A stretch of DNA of 64,000 bases from positions 186,001-250,000 of the forward strand of contig JAIWNF010000027.1 of NCBI GenBank assembly GCA_025093555.1. Reading direction: 5' to 3'. Position 1 is the stretch's first letter. The number at the start of each line of letters is the position of its first letter. This DNA is from Circinella umbellata. Taxonomy: Eukaryota; Mucoromycota; Mucoromycetes; Mucorales; Lichtheimiaceae. The notes beneath the pieces were generated by a model. That model saw only the letters and a list, made by a program, of their open reading frames with translations. It was not told the origin of the DNA and did no database searches. This document shows, piece by piece, positions 47,896-58,550 of this stretch. Made by a program: the position numbers and the translations under genes.

Positions 47896-48750
47896 ATGAA
47901 ACGAATTCATATTTATACTGACAAGTCTCAAGGTGATAATAATACAATATTTATATTCATGAATAACCTTCAGCTGTCCTTGTTGCTAAGGGAATAAAAT
48001 AAAATATAATCTGTAGGTTCTGAAGACAAAGCCGAGCTTTTAGCACGTGGTATTCAACAATTTGATAAAGATGCCCAGGTAGATATCATAGATGTTGCTA
48101 TGACACCGAAAGGTAAATAACACATATAAAAACACATATTACGAAAAGAGACACTAGTTCAGGCTAAATAAATATCAAAAACCTCGGCTATTTACGGGGT
48201 CTATACGTAATATAAAGCTGCCATGTCGGCTAATTACACAAGTCAGACTTCGGATGTTGACAATGAAGATTTGTTGGATGCCGATGCATTCTTATTTCCA
48301 ACAACGTAAATAAATTAAAAAAAAAAAGAAAAAAAAAAGAGAGAGTGGATGACTTACTATTTACATACTATTTTATTATTACTTTTCTTTTTTCTTTTTT
48401 TGAAGTGGTACACTTTCAGTATTTGAGAAACATTTCTTAAATAATTGGGACGAAGAACCTCTGAGAGGCAAGAAATATGGTGTACTTATGTCAAGTAAAA
48501 CTACCTTTGATGGTCCGAATGCTACTGAAGGGCATACTCTTGACAATAAGTATGAGAAAATAAAATATTATTTTTATACCCTCCTTTTTCACCAAAAAAT
48601 TAAAAAAACCCCACTTTATATTTTTATAGGTTGATTGAAAGACTTGCTCAACAAGGTTTATCAAATTTCCCGGTTGTTGTTGAGCGTACGAATAATGATC
48701 AAGAAATTGAAAAGGCTGGTGAACGATTTATGAAATCTGTTTTTCCTTAA
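47896..48750 (+). CDS. Flavodoxin-like fold protein (divergent WrbA/flavodoxin family)
   Basis: Five exons (47896-47932, 48017-48112, 48218-48305, 48406-48549, 48630-48750) close to 161 residues. It begins MKRIHIYTDKSQGSEDKAEL, the strand-loop-helix that holds FMN phosphate in flavodoxins. VDIIDVAMTP, LLDADAFLFPTTGTLSVFEK and LRGKKYGVLMSSKTTFDGPN follow in the order of WrbA-type NAD(P)H:quinone oxidoreductases (target strand, GTP-like loop, Gly-Lys strand). Conservation is weak: the phosphate loop (TDKSQGSE) differs from TYYGHT. FMN binding is therefore uncertain. Head-to-head with the Ssd1-like gene. Confidence 0.6.
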
Positions 48751-49061
48751 ATTGATAAAATAAAATAGATATAACAAATCACAATAATAAATCTGTTTTG
48801 AATGAAAGAAAGAAATAATAATATTCATCGGAACAGGACACGTGAAAAGCCGATAGCTCTTCACATGTCACTTACTCCGATATGTGGAAAACTCTTGTCG
48901 TGAGCAAAAAGAAGTTGGTGTGAGTGAATGTGGATTTGTTCAAAAGTTAAAGCAGTTATGAGATCAACACTTCCTTCTTCTCTCTAATTCTTTTTCTTTC
49001 TTTTTCTTTTCTTCTCCATTTAAATTTTCTTTTTCTTTTTATGTAAATATATACATATAAT
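48751..49061. other. Intergenic, promoter of the bHLH gene
   Basis: Pyrimidine-rich (TTCTTTTT repeats) from 48970 to 49040, as expected upstream of a fungal start codon. An inverted-looking CACGTG-like core (GACACGTGAAA, 48837-48847) may be an E-box. No gene seen. Confidence 0.4.
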
Positions 49062-49651
49062 ATGGATCCATCATCAATAGCATCATCTTCATCTTCATCT
49101 GGTACTTTTAATATATCACAACAACAAAACGTCTTCATAGATAATAATACTTATAATACAGCCTCACAACAATCTATTCAACAGCCTACCAACATCAATA
49201 ACAATAACAACAATAATAATGATCAATCAATACAACAACATGATAATATCGAGGAACAAGTCGACGATAAATCATCAACAGATAATAAAAAGCCAACTAG
49301 TTCTCGACGTAGTCGTAAAGCACCTCATGAATTATTGACAGAAGCTGAGAAAAAAGCAAACCATATTGCGTCTGAACAAAAGCGACGGCAAAATATTCGA
49401 CTCGGTTTTGATCAATTAATCGAAATCGTCCCTTCTTTAAACCATGGAAATAGAAGTGAAGCTCTTATCTTACAAAAATGTAATACAATAATTCTCCTCC
49501 CTCATCCAAAAAAAAAAACGTTATAGTCTCTAACCTAATTTCTTATACGATTGTAATTATAGCAATTGAACATATACGAGGTTTAGTGTCTGTCAAGAAT
49601 GATCTCAAAAGTCAAGTTCGAGACTTAGAAATATTATTAGGTCATCCGTAA
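49062..49651 (+). CDS. bHLH transcription factor (Max/Ino4-like)
   Basis: Two exons (49062-49479, 49563-49651) give 168 residues. The N-terminal half is Ser/Gln/Asn-rich. The basic region NHIASEQKRRQNIRLGFDQL has the H-x3-E-x3-R pattern that recognises CACGTG E-boxes. Helix 1 and the loop (LIEIVPSLNHGNRSEALIL) are followed by helix 2 (QKSIEHIRGLVSVKNDLKSQ) and a short leucine-rich extension (VRDLEILLGHP). It stops at TAA 49649-49651. The same bases (CCGTAAGT) could be a donor to an exon at about 49884 beginning LITKKSIPES; I prefer the stop. Short bHLH-only proteins of this type usually work as dimer partners. Confidence 0.8.
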
Positions 49652-50925
49652 GTATAAATAATAATATTGAGTATACAAATAATCTGATGACCTGAGAGGC
49701 AAACTCGGTACTGTGACAACGCTTTGACGATGATTACAGCAAAACTGTTTATTAACTTAACTCTGTTTATAATATAGAACCTATGATGACGACCTAAGTG
49801 ATTAAACAAAAAAAAAACGGTTAATGGGAAATTATAATTATATTCCCACACACACAACCTCTCATTTCTTTTCCATTGGCAGGCTTATTACAAAAAAGTC
49901 TATCCCCGAATCAACAATAACCGAAATCCGACTTTTTTTTTTTTATAAAACGTTTTTGTCATAACAACCGACACATTACAAAGCCAACATAAATACGGGT
50001 TGTAAACATAACAATACCCCCCCCCTTCTCTTTCCAAGTTACTCTTTTATTTTTATTTTTGATCATTTCCATAACGTTCTTATTGTAATAAAAAATCATC
50101 AATCATTTTATTATATTTTTGCATGAATAATTAAATTAGACTACTACTATCATTATTATTATTGATCAAAGAGAAAAAGTGGTTAAATGATTTATTTTGC
50201 ACGATTATTAAAGGGAGGATAAATCAAGATACTCTCTTTTTCTTTTTGACTAAAAGATAAGGAGAAACTATTCGCTGATTACGTTTCATATATGGATAAC
50301 CTTTGATTTGTGAGCTACTTATATAACTAGTTTTAATCCAGATTATGTTTGTGACCAAAGTGGCGGTGTATCATCATATGTGGTATGTGCGAGAGCAGGT
50401 CACGCGATTATTATTATTGGTATTATTATCCCATCTCCAAAAAAAAAAACAAAAAACAAAAATAGGAATGATGCAAAACAAAGTTTTTTTATTTATTTTT
50501 GCTCCGTTTTCTTTTTTTTTTATGAATTTCAAAAGCCGTTTTGGTGCTACGGTCACACAAGTATGAAAAAGAGACAAAGCCCAATTCTTCTTTCTTTTAG
50601 TTATGTATGCAAAAAAAATTGGTATGTTAAGTTGTTTATTTTATAAAATTACATTTTTTCTTCTATAGATATATAGATATATAAATGTATGCTAATTCAT
50701 GCTGGATAAAAAAGGGGACAAGAACAAAATTGAATAAAAAAGATTGCGTATGTGTGAGTGAGAATTGTAAAATAATTGTTGTAAGGTGTAAAAGAATGCA
50801 TAGTAAGTAATAGAGGGAGATAAGAGGAGAAAAAAAAATGTACAAGGGAAAGCGAGAAAAAAAAAATATTATTACACAAGTGTTCAACCAAGAGTATATA
50901 GGAAGAGAGGAAGATTAAAAGTTTT
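49652..50925. other. Intergenic, AT-rich
   Basis: Between convergent genes (bHLH and fucosyltransferase-like). T/A tracts and a C9 run near 50018-50026. Several short ORFs, none convincing. Confidence 0.5.
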
Positions 50926-52299
50926 TTACGGCTCAGCAGCGAATGGATAGTAAGACAAGAACCTACGATTACGGAATTGAATATACTTTGAAAAAGTACT
51001 TTTTCTTGTGCCAACAAAAAATGAACCATGAGAAGCTACTTCCGCATCAACTAAGGGCAATAATAAGGGTCCAAAATGATCATTTTGTTCGCGCGCAGCT
51101 GGGCTTGCACCCTCTACAGTTTCTTGAACTATTTCTGGAAAATCGGGCAATGTAAACAAGCAAACAAATTCTTCAAACAAGTCTGGTAATGTTTGACGGG
51201 GCTGAGCGGTATCTGTAGCCATAAAAATAAGTCGCAATCTTGGATGAAGCAAGTCGCGATGATGCTGGATAGCTGTACATTCATTTAATAATTCTCTGGT
51301 TTGACCTTCCTGGGCTAATGCTTGCAATCGTGCCATAATAGCATATTCTTGTTCATGATGCATTCGATGGAGTGTAGTATATCGTTCCAATGTTTGTCGT
51401 ACTTTATCCATGGTACGTGTCATGATCGTCTTGAATACTCCATCACCCGTACGTAAATGAACGCTAACAAAATTACCGGGACCACCCAATAACGAAACAA
51501 TATTAAGTGCTTCTTGCATCACTGTTGGGTTACCGAACCCAATTTCACCCGATAAATGTTGTAATAACCAGTAAAGATCATTGCGAGCATCCAAAACCAA
51601 TCTTGGCGTACCAAATAAGGAGCCGAATTCTATTAATTGTTCAGTTCGTTCTTCTAAGTCTTGCAAATTAATACGATACTTGAATTTATTTAATGGCTCT
51701 GTACTATTGATACTATCGTAAATTCGATATGAGGATCGCTTATCGTCATTAACTTGATAAATATTATCTTCTTCAAAACCGAATCGGTCATGAAAATAGG
51801 TTGTACGCATATCATCTCGCTGAATGTATCGAATACCCAAACGGTGCAATGCTGATAGATCAAAAACGGTGGAAACAGGAACAGGGACGTATTTTCGATA
51901 ATCGGCGCACAATCCATTACGTTCAGATAGCGGTTTTTCAGGACAATCGCTCAATTTTTGTGCCAAAAGCGGTGAATCAGCCCAATAAACACCTTTACCC
52001 AAATTGATCTGTGGTAAAATCAAGGTACGATCCAACGCCTTAGCTAACACCATAGCATTTAATAAACCAAGTCGCTGGTTATGTAATCCAGAATGGGGAT
52101 AAAATGTAATGTATTTTTCATTAGGGTTAGACAAGATTTTTTGTTGGCGGTCAGGAAAAAAACGTTGTATCCGTTTTGATGTGGGTTCCCAAATGTTGTG
52201 TTGAGCGTCACTTAATCCCTCTTGTGACAAATAACCAAGTGTCAGCAAGAAAGTAATCGTGGCTAAGCCTATGGATAATAAGAGTTTATATGAACGCAT
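50926..52299 (-). CDS. GDP-fucose protein O-fucosyltransferase-like type II membrane protein
   Basis: Intronless, 457 residues. The start is the ATG of MRSYKLLLSIGLATITFLLT, giving a short cytosolic tail and a signal anchor, as in Golgi/ER glycosyltransferases. The family core is visible: FYPHSGLHNQRLGLLNAMVL (GDP-binding N-R-L motif), LAKALDRTLILPQINLGKG, SVHLRTGDGVF (HxR), and near the end DAEVASHGSFFVGTRKSTFS, the C-terminal GDP-fucose motif with F-x-G/S-T-x-S. Acceptor is unknown. The C-terminus after FVGTRKSTFS is short. The high content of codon-rich, less AT sequence and lack of introns resemble the aldehyde dehydrogenase gene. Confidence 0.8.
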   Translation of the reverse strand: MRSYKLLLSIGLATITFLLTLGYLSQEGLSDAQHNIWEPTSKRIQRFFPDRQQKILSNPNEKYITFYPHSGLHNQRLGLLNAMVLAKALDRTLILPQINLGKGVYWADSPLLAQKLSDCPEKPLSERNGLCADYRKYVPVPVSTVFDLSALHRLGIRYIQRDDMRTTYFHDRFGFEEDNIYQVNDDKRSSYRIYDSINSTEPLNKFKYRINLQDLEERTEQLIEFGSLFGTPRLVLDARNDLYWLLQHLSGEIGFGNPTVMQEALNIVSLLGGPGNFVSVHLRTGDGVFKTIMTRTMDKVRQTLERYTTLHRMHHEQEYAIMARLQALAQEGQTRELLNECTAIQHHRDLLHPRLRLIFMATDTAQPRQTLPDLFEEFVCLFTLPDFPEIVQETVEGASPAAREQNDHFGPLLLPLVDAEVASHGSFFVGTRKSTFSKYIQFRNRRFLSYYPFAAEP

Positions 52300-52624
52300 T
52301 GGAGAAGATAGTATGGAGGGTAGAGCGAGAATAAAGTTGAAAAAAAGGGACAAGATGAAGAAAGAGAAAGATGAAAAAGAAAAAATATATATTTTTTTTT
52401 CGAGAATATATAAAAAAAAAAAAAAAAAAAAGAAAGAAAAGTCAAAGGCAAAAAGGATAAAATGCTTTTTATAGCGATTATTTTTTTAAAAAAGAAAAAA
52501 AAAACGAAAATAGTTTATTTTAAGAAATGTATAACTGTTTTTTATTAGAGTTGGTCAAGTGAACTTGTTATACTCCAAACTTGGTGTTAAACAAAAACAG
52601 TGTACTATGAAAAGATATTCCTTT
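52300..52624. other. Short intergenic region
   Basis: Between two minus-strand genes. It contains an A-rich run (about 52411-52440). It probably holds the fucosyltransferase-like promoter and the bZIP 3' end. Confidence 0.4.
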
Positions 52625-54670
52625 TTAAGCATCGTCTAGACCAGGTGAAGGTGTCGCCATCAACTGTGTTTCAAGTTCCACCAGCTGGGCTTTGACTATA
52701 TCTTTTGTATTATCATCAATGCTTTGTTCTCCTCCTGCCGTATGTGGCTGTGTTACAGCTGGTTTCGGTGACAGTTGTTGTTGTGATGATTCATTTTGTT
52801 GTTTTTGTATTTCTTGTACTTCTTGGGATTGTTGTACTTGTTCTTGTTGTTGCGATTGCGACTGAGGTGGAGACGGATCTTGTATGGTAGATAGTTGTGG
52901 TGATTGTTGTTGAGGTGAAGAAGTAGACGATGTCGTTGCAGTTGTTGCTTGTTGTTGCTGAGCTTGCTGATGCTGTTGTTGATGTTGACTAGCAGCCGCC
53001 ATCACTGCAGCCGTAAAAGCACTACTGCTACCAGGAGGAAGATGCCCCATTCCCAATTTTGCATTCAGTTCTTCCACTTCTTTCATCAATCGATAACTTT
53101 CAGACGAATTTGGCAAACCACTCAAGGCAAATTTGGCATTTAACTCATCCACTTGTTTATGTAACCTTGCATTTTCATCTTCTAGACTTTTGATTTTATC
53201 TTCCATATCTTGAATATACTGTTTTTTCTTTTTACGGCATTCTTTTGCTGCCATTCGATTTCGTAATAAACGTCGCTGACGCCTTTCATCATTACTCATA
53301 TTCCGCGTTGCAGGGTTACGTTGTTGCTGTTGTTTGTTATTATCATCATCGTGATCATTGTTGCCATTATTGACTGAATTTGTATTATTTGTATTGTTAC
53401 TGTTATTAGAATTGGTGTTACTACCATTTGAGGATGTATTATTATTATTGTTATTATTAGAGTTTTCACCTGTTGCTGATGATGACTGCGGAATAGCAGT
53501 TGGCTGAGGTATCTGTTGTGGCGGACCGGGTAATGCAGTGATCACATTACCAGCACCTTGAAGATGTTGTAATAAATTTAATCCAGGTACAGCAATAGGT
53601 GATACCATGGCTTGAGCTAATGAAGATGCTGTCAAGTTGGCAAGATCTTGTCCGCTTGCTTGTGCATAAGTTTGTAAGAATTGTTGTTGTTGTTCAGTAA
53701 TAAAAAGAGGTTGTGGTGGTTGTTGAGCTGTTTGTGAAGGAGATGATGAAGAAGAGGGGGATGGAATAGCTGATGTAGTTGATGTTGGAATCGATAGCAT
53801 GCCATTGGAACTAGCCACGGCTGCTGCAGCTGCAGCTGCTGCAGCTGCTGCTTCAACTACTTCAGAACTGGGTTCGCTTGGATTATTTTTTAATTGAATT
53901 ATAGTTGGAGCTTTACCACCAGGAATAATGTTGTTATTATTATTATTAGTTGTTGTTGTAGTGATAGTTGGAGTAGATGAAGTAGGTGTAATATTAGGAG
54001 AAGATGTAACTGTAGTTGTTGAACCGGGTATGGATGACGACAATGAAGTTGGTGGAGAAATTGGAGTAATAATGGGGCGTGTAGTGGTAGAATTGTTTGC
54101 GGCAGCAGCAGCAGCTGCTGCTGCTGCTGCAGATATGATGGAAGCAGGTGGATTAATTGGTGTAATGACTGAAGGCATTGCTGGAATACTTGGCGGAGCG
54201 CTTGAACTAGTAGTAATTACTGGACTTGTGGCATAGGTAATACCAGTTAATGTAGAAGAGGATGTTCCTGTGTTACTATTATTATCATTACTATTATTGG
54301 TGGTTCCTGGAGCTGTTGATGGCGCATTATCAGTATTATTAGTATTATTGTCTACTGACTGTTGCTGCTGGTGTCCTTGTTGTATTTTAGACGATGGTGA
54401 TTCAACATTGGGTTCACATTTAACTGGAACTAGATCTGAAAACTGATGTTCTTGTTCATCATTATTATATGTTGTTATGATAGAAGGTTCACCGCCATCA
54501 CAAGTTTTACGTGCTTTAGTTTCTTTTGCATCGTCGGGTTGTTCTGAAGCTTGTCGCTTATTGCTGTTCACCGCATGTGACTCGTTTTCAGATCCATTAA
54601 TAGCTGAATTCAGGTGTGATGCTTGATCATAATTAATATTATTATTATTATTGTGGGCTGACTCGGTCAT
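52625..54670 (-). CDS. CREB/ATF-like bZIP transcription factor
   Basis: Intronless, 681 residues. Long Asn/Ser/Thr/Gln-rich regions contain four or more polyalanine runs (for example SAAAAAAAAAAAN and VEAAAAAAAAAAAVA). The bZIP starts near residue 460: RRQRRLLRNRMAAKECRKKK, with the basic-region N-x7-R at NRMAAKECR (Asn471), then QYIQDMEDKIKSLEDENARL and HKQVDEL as the heptad zipper. The AAKECRKKKKQYI sequence is CREB/ATF1-like and predicts binding to TGACG. After the zipper a segment is duplicated: DELNAKFALSGLP and EELNAKLGMGHLP. Four TGATGACG copies lie 400-500 bp upstream, suggesting autoregulation. Confidence 0.85.
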   Translation of the reverse strand: MTESAHNNNNNINYDQASHLNSAINGSENESHAVNSNKRQASEQPDDAKETKARKTCDGGEPSIITTYNNDEQEHQFSDLVPVKCEPNVESPSSKIQQGHQQQQSVDNNTNNTDNAPSTAPGTTNNSNDNNSNTGTSSSTLTGITYATSPVITTSSSAPPSIPAMPSVITPINPPASIISAAAAAAAAAAANNSTTTRPIITPISPPTSLSSSIPGSTTTVTSSPNITPTSSTPTITTTTTNNNNNNIIPGGKAPTIIQLKNNPSEPSSEVVEAAAAAAAAAAAVASSNGMLSIPTSTTSAIPSPSSSSSPSQTAQQPPQPLFITEQQQQFLQTYAQASGQDLANLTASSLAQAMVSPIAVPGLNLLQHLQGAGNVITALPGPPQQIPQPTAIPQSSSATGENSNNNNNNNTSSNGSNTNSNNSNNTNNTNSVNNGNNDHDDDNNKQQQQRNPATRNMSNDERRQRRLLRNRMAAKECRKKKKQYIQDMEDKIKSLEDENARLHKQVDELNAKFALSGLPNSSESYRLMKEVEELNAKLGMGHLPPGSSSAFTAAVMAAASQHQQQHQQAQQQQATTATTSSTSSPQQQSPQLSTIQDPSPPQSQSQQQEQVQQSQEVQEIQKQQNESSQQQLSPKPAVTQPHTAGGEQSIDDNTKDIVKAQLVELETQLMATPSPGLDDA

Positions 54671-56227
54671 TATTTCTTTATTGAAGCACTAGTATAACGA
54701 ACGGATAATACGATATGGATATTTAATAACTATTTGTTGGTATAAAATATTAATGATGGTGATATTAATGAATAATGCTTGGTTCGATCTCCTTGAAACA
54801 CGTTAAACGTTGGGATTATCTTTTTTCCAGTCCGTGATTTTTCCTTTAAAAAAAACATTTTTTTTTTCGTTTTACGTGTATTAGTTTATAGAATCCGAGG
54901 GCTTAGAAATAGGATATAAAAAGATTCATTATTGTCACATACAAACTTCTTATAAAAGGTAACAGGAGGCTTTATATCTGTCGGTGATTCGATTTGTTAC
55001 CGCGTGTGTGTCGTGTTTAGTTATTTTGTATATGTGTGTATATATTATCTATTGTTGTGTCCTTTTTTTTTTTTGATGACGATACAAATTGTCGACGTAG
55101 ACAAAAAATAAAATAAAAAAACTGATGACGGAAGAAAAAGAAAGTGATGACGCTCAGCTGAAATTTGATGACGAAAGGATTTTTCTCTGAAGTTGGGTTT
55201 GCTGTAATTGAAATGGAATGAACCAATCATATTTCACAATATGTTATAGTGGTGACCATACTTTCTGCACAGGACTCGCTTTGGGTAACTCTCAAAGGAC
55301 CACTGCATATTATCACGAGTGCTAAAAAAAAGTCTTTGTTTCTCCTGCTCTTCCTATCTCTTTCTTTCTTTTTTTTTTTTCTTCCTTGATACATCTTTTT
55401 TAATTCTTATCTTTTATTTACTAAATTTTTTGAAAACCATTGTCAAGAACTATTGGAATATTGGCACTCTATTATTCCTTTCATAGATATGTAAAAAAAA
55501 CCAAACGCTTGGATGAGTTTGCCGCTAGTAATGATTTTTAGCGTTTAAATAAATAAATAAATAAAATAAAAATGGACAGGTGGTCAAACTTTGTCATGAT
55601 AACTAAGGGAATATCTATATGATAACAAAAATACCAGTTACCCCTTAAAAAAATTGGGAGAAAAAAGATCATCATCCATCATTTAGAAATCTGTTCTTTG
55701 ATTATTATTTATTTGTAGATACCATATAAATCATTATGAAATATGTTAGCATGAAATATGTATGTTGATATATACATGAAGAAATGTATAATTAAATAAC
55801 ACATACAGGATGAAGCATTTTTTATTACACATATAACGCATTTCACCAAATTGAAAAAAGTTGAATGTATATTCACAAGAAAGGAGGAAAAAAGAAGTAT
55901 TATACCAGTAGAGAGGGATCAAATTCGCCCATTACCACAAAAGAGACCCTCTCTTTCTCTCCTTTTAGCCCATCATAATAGACTAAACAATATGTCTATA
56001 CTATGTTAATTTTTTGTTCTTCCCCTGGGATCCAACCCTTTCTCTTCTATTCGATAAAGAATATTTTGTTCCCCTTTTTCTTGTGTCTTTCTGGACGCTT
56101 TATCTTTTTCGTTTTTCCTTTGTTCTTGTCCGTCGCTTTTTTCATCGTTTATCACTCGCTCACACACGTACGCAGATTCTCTCTTTCAATAATAAATACT
56201 AGGAAAAATAAGGATTAACACAAAATA
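54671..56227. other. Divergent promoter region of the bZIP and membrane-protein genes
   Basis: No gene found. Four TGACG cores at 55077-55173 (listed separately), T-rich tracts, and (TAAA)n at about 55548-55565. Confidence 0.45.
55077..55173. promoter_or_regulatory. Cluster of four TGACG (CRE half) sites
   Basis: TGACG at 55077-55081, 55126-55130, 55148-55152 and 55169-55173, each preceded by GA in GATGACG. This is the half site of CREB/ATF-type bZIP proteins, and the downstream minus-strand gene encodes such a protein. Sites are seen; function is inferred. Confidence 0.4.
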
Positions 56228-57442
56228 ATGGCTGGGCATAGTAGTACTCGTTCACATAGTAACCACCATGCAACACCAACACCGTCATCATCCAATCATA
56301 GTCATACCAAAAACGACAATAAAAAATATAATAATAATAGTCACCATGCATCATCTACAACTCCCATAATAGCTAATCCATTAGAAACATCAACTAAAGA
56401 AGATGGATCAGCAGCCAATCAGGCCCATTCACCGGCAGGCATATCATCAAATATTATTCTTCTACCTTCTAATGTACCTGTCATGACTGATCCATATTTT
56501 GGTAAACCTAGTCCCGTTAATATATCAACACCTTCCAAGACTAAAGTATTTTATTCAGCTACCATTGATGCTACAGCTAGTACTACGCCCACTTCTGGTT
56601 CTTCTAATCAGCAACAGAAACAAATTACAGGGCCATTAGTGGGTGCAATAATAGGTATCATTGGTCTTATTGTTATCGCTATTGGCGTGCTGGTCTGTAT
56701 CAAACGACGAAAGAGAATTAAACGACAAGATGATTATATATATAATAACAACAGTCGGGCAGGAGCACTGTTCATAAAACAGCAACAACAACTGCGGCAA
56801 CGGCAACAATATGCTACTATTAAACGTGAAAAAAGTAATCATAGTGATAGTCCAACATTACAGCCACCACCGACATCCTATACACCTCATTGCCAAAAAC
56901 GATTGACGGCTGATACATTGGTAGATCAACGAGCATCTTTGTCAACAGTGAGCTCAACTTATAGTAGTAGAAATAATCAATACATACCACAATTGGCCTA
57001 TAAGCAACAATTACATGAAGACTATGGCGTAAAAGAAGGACAAGATGACTATTACCATTTGGATGGTGTGTCACCAAGTAATACATTAATTGATGCGACG
57101 GCAATCACGATGGCAATAACCGCTGACGATAAGGCAATGGAAAATAATAATAGCCGTCGACAGCGTGTGCCAAGTTACCAACCAAAGATAGTTGCCATGA
57201 CTGACGATGAAAATATAAATAATAATAATGAACAGCACGTTCCCGCGGGACAACAAGAACAACACGCCACTAATAATATTGATAAGAATAATTATAATAA
57301 TATCTACGCAAGTGATGTTAAAGGAGTCATAACGTCAAACTATTATGATTATCTATATCTAACTAATTATTCGGGAGAAGAGCGAGAACAACAACAACGG
57401 CAGCATGTAAATCAGCAATGGAAACAAAATGATGGTCATTGA
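56228..57442 (+). CDS. Single-pass membrane protein with low-complexity ectodomain (SKG6/Mid2-like topology)
   Basis: Intronless, 404 residues. There is no N-terminal signal peptide. Residues 1-135 are Ser/Thr/Asn/His-rich, a typical O-mannosylated-like stretch. One membrane span, ITGPLVGAIIGIIGLIVIAI with GVLVCI, is followed at once by KRRKRIKRQDDY, so the C-terminal half is predicted cytosolic. The G-x3-G helix followed by basic residues resembles the Axl2/Skg6-type transmembrane region used in fungal surface sensors. The cytosolic tail is Gln/Asn-rich with no domain I recognise. A cell-surface or wall-sensing role is only a suggestion. Divergent from the bZIP gene. Confidence 0.7.
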   Translation: MAGHSSTRSHSNHHATPTPSSSNHSHTKNDNKKYNNNSHHASSTTPIIANPLETSTKEDGSAANQAHSPAGISSNIILLPSNVPVMTDPYFGKPSPVNISTPSKTKVFYSATIDATASTTPTSGSSNQQQKQITGPLVGAIIGIIGLIVIAIGVLVCIKRRKRIKRQDDYIYNNNSRAGALFIKQQQQLRQRQQYATIKREKSNHSDSPTLQPPPTSYTPHCQKRLTADTLVDQRASLSTVSSTYSSRNNQYIPQLAYKQQLHEDYGVKEGQDDYYHLDGVSPSNTLIDATAITMAITADDKAMENNNSRRQRVPSYQPKIVAMTDDENINNNNEQHVPAGQQEQHATNNIDKNNYNNIYASDVKGVITSNYYDYLYLTNYSGEEREQQQRQHVNQQWKQNDGH

Positions 57443-58550
57443 CCCATAAAATAGACATTATATAAAAGAAAAGAAGCAGAGCACACATAATATAAAATAT
57501 CAAAATAATAAGCAGTAAATACATATTATAATCTTATTATACATGTAATCATTATCAAAATAGTATTTTTTTCATTTATTAGTTGAAACCTAAAAAAAAA
57601 CAACGTTTATCCAAGCACTCGTCTTTAATCTTACAACGACACATATTATTTTGACACACTTCAATGCCCCCCCCCCAAAAAAAAAAATTACTTGATCTCC
57701 ACTTTCTTCTCCCCCCCGGGGGTATCAAAACAGCGTGATACATCACACAAACACTTTGATAATTTGATATTAATAATATTTGGAAATGTGTGTGAGAGTG
57801 AGTCTGGGTAGGATAAATAGAAGAAGAAGGAATAATTCCTTATTTTGATTTTCTCTCTTTCTTGCTTTTCTCATTTTATTGATGAGTCATTACTATTTCT
57901 TTTATAAATAACAATACAAATACAAATATAGTGTGTATGTATGTGATACAATAATAATATTTTTAAACATTTGTATATTCTCCTCTTTTTTGTAAAACTC
58001 CCTCGGCTTGGGATTATTCTTTCGGCACTCTCGGAATCAAAAACGAAAGGGGCAAAAAAAAATTTGATGGACCGAAAACAAACAAATATTTATGCCAATA
58101 TTTACTGTATTATTCAAAAAGCCAAAAATACACAGAACAAACAACCTCCAAAAAACGAGGCCTTTAATTAATACTATTACTTCATGTGAAATTCAGGGCC
58201 CAAAAAAAAAAAAAGAATGGCGTGAGTTGAATGAAGAACCTTCTTTTTCTCTCTATTTCTTTCATTTCTTTTTGTCTTTTGTCTTATGGCCTGAGCACTT
58301 GAGTTTAAAAATAATGAGGTGAGGTAGTGATTGACCAATCACCTTGCATAACAAATTGTGGCCTGTTTCTTTACTACCCATCAAATTATTGTACTAGACA
58401 ACATATATTAGGAGGAAGGAAAGGTCCCTTAAAAAAACTCCACATATCTTTTCTTTTGTAACTTTTCTTTCAAACGAACAAACACACAACACTTTTTTTT
58501 TATATATACAGCATTTTTTTCTTTTTTTCTATTACGAAAGAAAAAAAATC
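57443..58550. other. Intergenic, promoter of the SREBP-like gene
   Basis: T-, C- and A-runs (for example C9 at 57667-57675) and CCCCCCCGGGGG near 57711-57722. Pyrimidine-rich leader (58440-58540) before the start codon. Scattered short ORFs look non-coding. No sterol-response element is evident by eye. Confidence 0.4.

Noticed and set aside
49884..49945. Third exon for the bHLH gene starting LITKKSIPES.
   Set aside because: The donor coincides with an in-frame stop codon at the end of a complete bHLH domain. The downstream reading soon enters poly-T.
54781..54792. GGTTCGATCTCC resembles a tRNA B box.
   Set aside because: One base longer than the consensus, with no cloverleaf or A box upstream.
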